Shown here: positions 5,147 to 9,757 of the stretch, in pieces
How positions within the stretch are numbered: the stretch's first letter is position 1
Layout of the letters: each line of letters starts with the position of its first letter
DNA from: Saprospirales bacterium
GTDB taxonomy: Bacteria > Bacteroidota > Bacteroidia > Chitinophagales > Saprospiraceae
Assembly (NCBI GenBank): GCA_003559985.1
Contig: PWJP01000207.1
Location: 1-9,757, forward strand
Direction of reading: 5' to 3'
Length of the DNA: 9,757 nucleotides
Position numbers and translations under genes: made by a program
Notes under the pieces: model-generated
Database searches by the model: none
What the model was told of the DNA's origin: nothing
Seen by the model: only the letters and a program-made list of their open reading frames with translations

Positions 5147-8100
5147 TTAGTTCTTGTAGTGTTTTTCAAAAAACAGCCGGTAACTTTGGGTGTTTCTTTC
5201 TCTGAGCACTTCCCTGTAGTTACGCTGCGTAATGGGGTAAATTTCATACTGGGCGCCTGCCGGCAAAAACTCCTCCTCCAGACTTTTCGCATCGGTCAGA
5301 TACCGCATACTTTGGGTTTTGTTGTTAAAGCTCCTAATCAGGATAATTGGAATGCCGCGATCGGTGTCTAAAATGTGATTGGAAATCCGAAGCCCGGATA
5401 ACTGGTAGTACTTTTGGTTAAAATTCGCGATGGAGACCTGGGCATCGTTTAGGGTGACATCATCGGGATTATTGACTATCACAATAACGTAGTGCATCTT
5501 ATCGTCTTCGGTCTGGAACTTGTCGAGGTCCACATCCCCGCTGTAAGAATCAAATGCAGTGGCATCTCCCTTCAAAAACCGGAGTATTTCCCTGGCCCGG
5601 GTTTCTTCCGGTGTATTGGGGTGCTGCGCGATCAGCTCTTCAAGTTCAGAGATGTATGCTTCCCGTCCAACCATATTTCCAAGACTCATGGCATTCAGCA
5701 GTGCCAATCGGGGGCTCAGTTTGTGATCAGTTCCAAACAAATCTCTGGAGCGTGCAATGCGCTTTTGCACTTCCTCGTAATCACCTTGTTCGAAAAACTC
5801 CACAATGCTGCGGTAGTAATTGGGCAATCTGTTTTCCTCTTCCATCAATGCGGCTGCATTGGCCGGATCCTCTAAAACTCTGGCATGTCGGGAATCCGGG
5901 AAACGCTCTATGATCTCATTCTTAATCTGGTTTTTTTCTGCCTCCATACCCATGTCTCTGTAATCCAGGTAAAGGACATACATGCCTTCCAGTTCTTTAT
6001 TAGAGCGAGGAAAGTCATTCTTCAGACGTTCGAGATGCTCAGCAGAAACCCTGTAGTTCTCCAACTTTTCCCTGAACAAAACGCCAAGGTGAAACAATGC
6101 ATCGATTACATTCTGCTTTACCCTGGCCTTATCAGCATCTTTGTGAGGCAGAAGCGCCAGGTATTCTTCAATTTGGGCTTCGGGTACAATTCTCTCTGGA
6201 ACATCCTCCGATTCAGCAAAATCTTCATCTGTTTCAGCACGATAGAAGGGGCTATTGGACCGTCGCCAGTCATCGGCCAGTTCGCGGCTCCCCCATCTGC
6301 GCTCAAATTCCCGCGTGCCTCTACGCAATTGCCTGTCATCGTAAGCGAAAAAGTTGGACTCTCGCTGGGCGCCACCTCTGCCTCCTCCAGGAGTGGTGCG
6401 CTGACCACCCGGGCGAAGTGCCACATCACCCTGTCTTTGATCACCACCAGTCTGTTGGCCGACTGCAGCCATCATAGTTTCTTCTTCTTCACGATCTCTT
6501 GCAAATTGCCTTTCGGCCCACTTGCGCTGTTTATCTTCTGACAATCCGGCCACGTACAGCAGCGTATCGTTTACTTCTAACAGCTCGTAGTATTCGGCAA
6601 TTTCACCGAGACTTTCAGCCAGTCGATTTACTTCGCGGTATCGCTCATCCCTTTCTGGCATCATGGGTTGCAATTGTGAAAAGGACCTGTGAGCTGCCAG
6701 GTAGTCTTCCTTCTCCAGCTGAATGGTGGCCATCAGGTAGTAGATTTCACGGATTTGGTTCTCGTTTTCTGACCGGTATTCCAGAGCGGTTTCCAGAGCC
6801 TTCAGTGCATCCGCTTTCTGACCTTCCTGGTAGTAAAGCTGAGCCATGGTGTAGTAAATTCTATCCCTGAAATCAGCGTTTTTCCTATCACCTGCAATAC
6901 GCTCCAATTCCCTTAGTGAACCCTGCATGGAACTCTGGCCTGCAAGGGCTGTATTAAGATTGGCGTTGAACTCCATTTCAAAATCATTGGTCCAGCGCGC
7001 TGCATTTTCAAAGTGACCTCCCGCAGTTCGGAAATTCTGTTCACGTTGATACAGTTGGCCCAGTATGTAGGAGTACCTCGCTCTATCACGGCGATTGCGA
7101 GTAAGAGGGATTGCATTTTCCAGTGGTTCAACGGCACGCTCGTAATTGCCGCGGCTGATTTCAAGATGTGCCTCCGTGAGGTAGGCCAATGCCTTCAATT
7201 CATTATCCAGACCCTTTTTCTGATGAACCTCCCTAAGGACATTGAGTGCCCTGGAATAGGCATCTCTTTCAATTAAATTTTTGGCCATCCATATTTTTGC
7301 CTCATCGTAGGCGTGCTCACCACCCAGCAGACCGGTGGATTGGTAATCGTCCTTATCCTGGCGACCTGCAGTGGAGCGCTCCCGACGGTCTTGTTCAACT
7401 CTGTCCCCGGTTCCGGAAGCACCGTGTCGCGCCGAGATGCGATTTTCTCTTTCCCTGGGATCATCAGTTGACTCCTCAGTGGAATCCCCGGCAGATTCTT
7501 CAGCAATTTCTGTTTTTGTTGTATCCTCCTCGTCCTGGGTATCGCCCTCCTGCCTGGCTTCTCGCTCTTGAATTCTTCGCTCTCTTGCCTCTTCACGTTG
7601 TCTTTCGCGTTCTCTTTGGGCTCTTTCTCTTTCTCTCTCGGCTTCCCTTCGGGCTTGTCTTCTCTCGCGCTCAGCTTCACGTCTGGCCTGTCTTCTTTCT
7701 CTTTCAACCTGCCTTCTGGTTCGTTCGCGGTTTATTTCCCTTTCCCTGTTGTAGGCCGTTCTTGAGCGGGTTTCAGACACTCTTCTCGGATCGACTTCCC
7801 GGGTCGGTTCAAAGTGGTGCACCAGATATTGGAGGGTCTTTTCAGCAGATTCGTAATCCTTTTTGACATACTGGCATTTGGCGAGCATCAGGTAACACTG
7901 GTCCGTCCAATCGCTCGCTCTCCGCAGCGCCACTACCTTGGAAACTTTTTCCATGGCCAGGTCCAAATTGCCGTGTTCCGATCTTATATCTTCAGAAGCC
8001 TGGTAAGGAAAAATAGCCAACACCTCGTTGTAATTGTCCTGGTAGTTGTTCTCAATATTTCGAATGGACTCCTGATACAATTCATTGGCATTGAAATAGC

Positions 8101-8260
8101 CGTTGTAGTAGGCGGTCATATTTTGATAGAACTGGCCGAAGCCGGACAATTCACCCTTCTTTTTATGTGAAGTACAGGCAGGTATTACCAGAAGTGCAAT
8201 GAAAAGCACCACTGCTGAATTGACCAAAATACCCGGCCGAAGACGGGTTTTTCTGTACAC
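5147..8260 (-). CDS. porW: SprE/PorW-family T9SS lipoprotein with TPR repeats and an Arg/Glu-rich insertion
   Basis: From the GTG at 8260 the protein has 1037 residues. Its signal peptide has a basic start (YRKTRLR), a hydrophobic core and a lipobox VIPAC, giving lipidated Cys29. Next comes GQFYQNMTAYYNGYFNANEL, typical of the SprE/PorW family. TPR-like helices cover about 97-152, 313-577 and 697-902. Residues 160-238 are an Arg/Glu-rich, probably helical stretch followed by an acidic linker (238-268). Residues about 597-637 form a Gln/Gly/Arg-rich loop. The C-terminal domain (922-1034: HYVIVIVNN, ...IPIILIRSF, ...YRLFFEKHY) closes the protein as in other family members. PorW/SprE is known to link the PorKN/PorLM motor complex to the T9SS translocon. 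An in-frame ATG at 8389 would add 43 residues and bury the lipoprotein signal, so GTG is preferred; the ATG remains possible because it suits the upstream promoter. Family members are often shorter; the insertion accounts for much of the excess. Confidence 0.85.
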   Translation of the reverse strand: MYRKTRLRPGILVNSAVVLFIALLVIPACTSHKKKGELSGFGQFYQNMTAYYNGYFNANELYQESIRNIENNYQDNYNEVLAIFPYQASEDIRSEHGNLDLAMEKVSKVVALRRASDWTDQCYLMLAKCQYVKKDYESAEKTLQYLVHHFEPTREVDPRRVSETRSRTAYNREREINRERTRRQVERERRQARREAERERRQARREAERERERAQRERERQREEARERRIQEREARQEGDTQDEEDTTKTEIAEESAGDSTEESTDDPRERENRISARHGASGTGDRVEQDRRERSTAGRQDKDDYQSTGLLGGEHAYDEAKIWMAKNLIERDAYSRALNVLREVHQKKGLDNELKALAYLTEAHLEISRGNYERAVEPLENAIPLTRNRRDRARYSYILGQLYQREQNFRTAGGHFENAARWTNDFEMEFNANLNTALAGQSSMQGSLRELERIAGDRKNADFRDRIYYTMAQLYYQEGQKADALKALETALEYRSENENQIREIYYLMATIQLEKEDYLAAHRSFSQLQPMMPERDERYREVNRLAESLGEIAEYYELLEVNDTLLYVAGLSEDKQRKWAERQFARDREEEETMMAAVGQQTGGDQRQGDVALRPGGQRTTPGGGRGGAQRESNFFAYDDRQLRRGTREFERRWGSRELADDWRRSNSPFYRAETDEDFAESEDVPERIVPEAQIEEYLALLPHKDADKARVKQNVIDALFHLGVLFREKLENYRVSAEHLERLKNDFPRSNKELEGMYVLYLDYRDMGMEAEKNQIKNEIIERFPDSRHARVLEDPANAAALMEEENRLPNYYRSIVEFFEQGDYEEVQKRIARSRDLFGTDHKLSPRLALLNAMSLGNMVGREAYISELEELIAQHPNTPEETRAREILRFLKGDATAFDSYSGDVDLDKFQTEDDKMHYVIVIVNNPDDVTLNDAQVSIANFNQKYYQLSGLRISNHILDTDRGIPIILIRSFNNKTQSMRYLTDAKSLEEEFLPAGAQYEIYPITQRNYREVLRERNTQSYRLFFEKHYKN
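7640..7705 (-). repeat. Two 33-bp tandem coding repeats in the Arg/Glu-rich region of the PorW-like gene
   Basis: Two adjacent 33-base units (7705-7673 and 7672-7640, minus strand) both encode ERERRQARREA. By direct alignment they share 24 of 33 bases. A third degenerate unit (ERERERAQRE) follows. The 11-residue period fits a hendecad-type or single alpha-helix segment. The nucleotide divergence with identical protein shows an old duplication held by selection on the protein. Confidence 0.85.
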
Positions 8261-8348
8261 CTTAAAACTACTCTTATGATTTCTTTCCTTTCTATGCTCT
8301 CTCACAAAAAACTCCGATTCAATTGAGTTATCAAAAAATTTAGCGTAA

Positions 8349-8362
8349 TTTGCAATTGCAAA
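8349..8362. repeat. 14-bp perfect palindrome between the porW-like and M23 genes
   Basis: TTTGCAATTGCAAA is a perfect palindrome. It lies inside the 43-codon extension of the SprE/PorW-type frame, or in its leader if the GTG at 8260 is the true start. It shares the TTTGCAA/TTGCAAA arms with the palindrome at 8396-8405. It could be a regulator-binding site; function is unproven. Confidence 0.4.
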
Positions 8363-8395
8363 AAACAGAAACAGAACGCAGCTCTTCACAAGCTT

Positions 8396-8405
8396 ATTTG
8401 CAAAT
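8396..8405. repeat. 10-bp perfect palindrome related to the 8349 site
   Basis: ATTTGCAAAT is a perfect palindrome whose centre is 45 bases from that of the 14-bp site. It lies about 25 bases downstream of the minus-strand -7 element at 8437-8430 and about 64 bases upstream of the M23 start codon. Confidence 0.4.
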
Positions 8406-8429
8406 CAACCGTTTAAACAATCCGGGAGG

Positions 8430-8461
8430 CAAAATTATTTTAATTTGCTGAATTATAACAA
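8430..8461 (-). promoter_or_regulatory. Candidate promoter of the porW-like gene
   Basis: On the minus strand, TAATTTTG (8437-8430) matches TAnnTTTG. TTG (8461-8459) lies 21 bases upstream as the -33 element, just 7 bases before the start codon of the divergent M23 gene. Transcription would start near 8425, leaving a leader of about 35 bases to the ATG at 8389 or about 165 bases to the GTG at 8260. Confidence 0.6.
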
Positions 8462-8468
8462 TTAGTTG

Positions 8469-9341
8469 ATGGAAGATCCAAAAGGCAAGGCTGGCGGCAG
8501 TTTTTTTACCCACCTAAAAACCCCATACAGGCTGATAATCCTCAACAACGACACCCTTGAGGAAAAAACTTCCTTTCAACTCACCCTGCTGAATCTCTAC
8601 ATGCTGATTTGCACCATTGGCCTCATATCAGGGATTATTGTAGTCTCACTGATCGTTTTTACGCCCTTGAAAACGTACATCCCCGGCTACGCAGATTACA
8701 CGCAGACCAGAGAATTCATTGAAATGAACCGGCAGGTCAAAGAATTATCCGCTGAACTTCAGGCTCAAATTGTTTACACAGATGCCATTCACCGCGTGTT
8801 GACCGGTGAGCACGAAACACTGGAGGATGTGATGATGGATGAATCCTCTGAAAACGGGGAGCCGGTCATTGCAGAGCGCATACCGGAGGACGAGGAATTG
8901 CGCAAGGAGGTAGATCTTCGGGAAGCCCTCAATTTCAGCGGTGTCACCACCATTTCCGAACCCACCTACGACCTCAACTTCATTCCCCCTATTCAGGGCT
9001 TTGTCAGCATGGGATTTGATCCCGCCAGCAAACACCACGGGGTGGACATCATTGCCCCACAGGGAAGCCCCGTAAAAGCCATTATGGACGGGGTGGTCTT
9101 CACAGCAGACTGGACCTTGAAAACCGGCAATTCCATCGGAATTCTACACCGCGGCAACATGGTCAGTTTTTACAAACACAACGCCTATTTCCTCAAAGAA
9201 CCCGGTGACAGGGTCTCCGCAGGAGAGGTCATTGCAATAATCGGCAACACGGGCACCCACACCGACGGACCCCACCTCCACTTTGAACTTTGGATGGACG
9301 ACAGCCCCGTGGATCCCGAGAAGTATATATCTTTTAATTGA
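8469..9341 (+). CDS. M23-family peptidoglycan metallopeptidase, membrane-anchored
   Basis: This is a 290-residue protein from the ATG at 8469; a TTG directly before it is not needed. The N-terminus is short and cytoplasmic (FFTHLKTPYRLIILNNDTLEE, a form I recall from Bacteroidota M23 proteins). One transmembrane helix follows at about 41-64, a short amphipathic helix at about 80-102, an acidic linker at 115-150, and the LytM/M23 domain at about 170-290. Zinc ligands appear as H189-x-x-x-D193 and the HLH motif (His269, His271), with His237 in the FYKH strand as the further active-site His. All are present, so it should be an active endopeptidase cutting peptide cross-links in periplasmic peptidoglycan. 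It is divergent from the PorW-like gene. A weak -7-like TTAATTTG lies at 8440-8447 without a -33 element. Confidence 0.93.
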   Translation: MEDPKGKAGGSFFTHLKTPYRLIILNNDTLEEKTSFQLTLLNLYMLICTIGLISGIIVVSLIVFTPLKTYIPGYADYTQTREFIEMNRQVKELSAELQAQIVYTDAIHRVLTGEHETLEDVMMDESSENGEPVIAERIPEDEELRKEVDLREALNFSGVTTISEPTYDLNFIPPIQGFVSMGFDPASKHHGVDIIAPQGSPVKAIMDGVVFTADWTLKTGNSIGILHRGNMVSFYKHNAYFLKEPGDRVSAGEVIAIIGNTGTHTDGPHLHFELWMDDSPVDPEKYISFN

Positions 9342-9343
9342 TA

Positions 9344-9384
9344 TTGGTTTGAGGTTAAATTCGCAGAACCCTCCCCTCAACCCA
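9344..9384 (+). terminator. Imperfect hairpin just after the M23 gene, possible terminator
   Basis: TTGGTTTGAGG (9344-9354) can pair with CCTCAACCCAA (9375-9385) as an 11-bp stem with one T-C mismatch and a loop of about 20 bases, starting three bases after the TGA. No T tract follows, so it is not a classical intrinsic terminator. Confidence 0.3.
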
Positions 9385-9617
9385 AATGAATTGCGTTCCA
9401 TACGCGCCCGAAAAAATTCCCAGGCTGGAAAAACCTCTCTCAAAACACGCAATTTACTAATTGCCGCACACGACGCCAGCCCCACACCAGATTAGTCAAT
9501 TGGAAAATGATCAATGATATTTAGGGGTGTTAAGGAAACAAGGCATTGCGTGTTCAGGATTGTAGGATTTGCATTGGATGGGTAGGTCAAATACGCACGG
9601 CCGCGCGCATCTACAGG

Positions 9618-9635
9618 TATTTTCACTATTTTCAC
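9618..9635. repeat. 9-bp tandem duplication TATTTTCAC
   Basis: TATTTTCAC occurs twice in direct succession with no mismatch. It ends 6 bases before the first GC-rich repeat. Its TTTCAC end (9630-9635) is the reverse complement of the GTGAAA (9658-9663) that closes that repeat, so the two could form the arms of a stem around it. Confidence 0.85.
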
Positions 9636-9641
9636 TTGAAT

Positions 9642-9752
9642 CCTCCGCGGCCTCAGCGTGAAATCCTATCTATATTTGGCTCCTCTCAGACCACATGGAT
9701 TACGGAAAAACAATGAAGCAATGAATACTGCCTCGGCGACCTCTGCGTGAAC
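9642..9752. repeat. Two copies of a GC-rich direct repeat built from CCTCnGCGn units
   Basis: Copy 1 (9642-9663) and copy 2 (9731-9752) match at 18 of 22 positions, with consensus CCTCsGCGrCCTCwGCGTGA and then A. Each copy is itself two 9-bp units CCTCnGCGn, and the copies start 89 bases apart. I recall similar CTC-GCG-CTC-TGCGTGAA strings dispersed between genes in many bacterial genomes, but cannot verify that here. No coding sense is apparent. Confidence 0.7.
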
Positions 9753-9757
9753 CAAAA

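Larger units (their letters stand above)
9342..9757. other. Non-coding stretch at the right edge
   Basis: I see no convincing gene in these 416 bases; the short open frames that enter from the M23 gene have unordered composition and no family features. The stretch holds the hairpin at 9344-9385, a 6-bp inverted repeat (GCAATT-TACT-AATTGC, 9449-9464), a 9-bp tandem duplication (9618-9635) and two copies of a GC-rich 9-bp-based repeat (9642 and 9731). An isolated TATATTTG (9671-9678) matches the -7 consensus but has no -33 partner; it could serve a gene beyond the window. Confidence 0.7.

Noticed and set aside
7246..7866. Long plus-strand open frame opposite the Arg/Glu-rich region.
   Set aside because: Its Leu/Phe/Pro-rich translation is the mirror of the repetitive R/E codons on the other strand, not an independent gene.
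9144..9485. Minus-strand open frame overlapping the M23 3' end.
   Set aside because: It is mostly antisense to the conserved M23 catalytic domain and has no supporting features of its own.
1..9757. Search for CRISPR arrays, tRNA/rRNA genes, insertion sequences, toxin-antitoxin pairs and phage genes.
   Set aside because: None was seen: no regularly spaced repeats, no transposase motifs and no tRNA-like cloverleaf noticed by eye.

Overview
The window looks like a chromosomal segment of a Bacteroidota bacterium, probably near Saprospiria, though the class is only a guess. Three things point there. Two genes belong to the type IX secretion system (T9SS), which is restricted to this phylum: a plug protein and a SprE/PorW-type lipoprotein. 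Several gene starts are preceded by the phylum's TAnnTTTG -7 promoter element, some with TTG/TTTG about 19-22 bases upstream. The bactofilin, AtpZ and biotin-carrier genes also have typical Bacteroidota architectures.

Layout. Positions 1-2643 hold a minus-strand cluster, transcribed guaB (IMP dehydrogenase), then mpg (3-methyladenine DNA glycosylase), then the 5' part of the T9SS plug gene, which leaves the window. Divergent from guaB is tadA (tRNA adenosine deaminase, 2813-3262). After a well-formed promoter comes a tightly packed plus-strand set (3347-4948): bactofilin, an AtpZ-like protein, a four-helix membrane protein and a biotin carboxyl carrier protein. It converges on a very large minus-strand gene (5147 to about 8260) for a SprE/PorW-family TPR lipoprotein. 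Divergent from that is an M23 peptidoglycan metallopeptidase with an N-terminal membrane anchor (8469-9341). The last 416 bases contain no convincing gene but carry short 9-bp-based repeats.

How the genes fit together. guaB, mpg and tadA are housekeeping functions (GMP synthesis, alkylation repair, wobble inosine formation). The plug and SprE/PorW act in the same protein secretion machine but sit in different transcription units. Bactofilin and the M23 peptidase both relate to cell-envelope shape and peptidoglycan. The AtpZ-like and four-helix proteins look like the accessory front end of an ATP synthase operon, yet the F0/F1 structural genes do not follow. A biotin carrier without its carboxylase takes their place.

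I did not find a clearly new biological system. The points most worth a second look are the long Arg/Glu-rich insertion with an 11-residue repeat in the SprE/PorW protein, the apparently leaderless guaB promoter, the palindromes between the SprE/PorW and M23 genes, the uncoupled ATP-synthase accessory genes, and the 9-bp repeats at the right edge.
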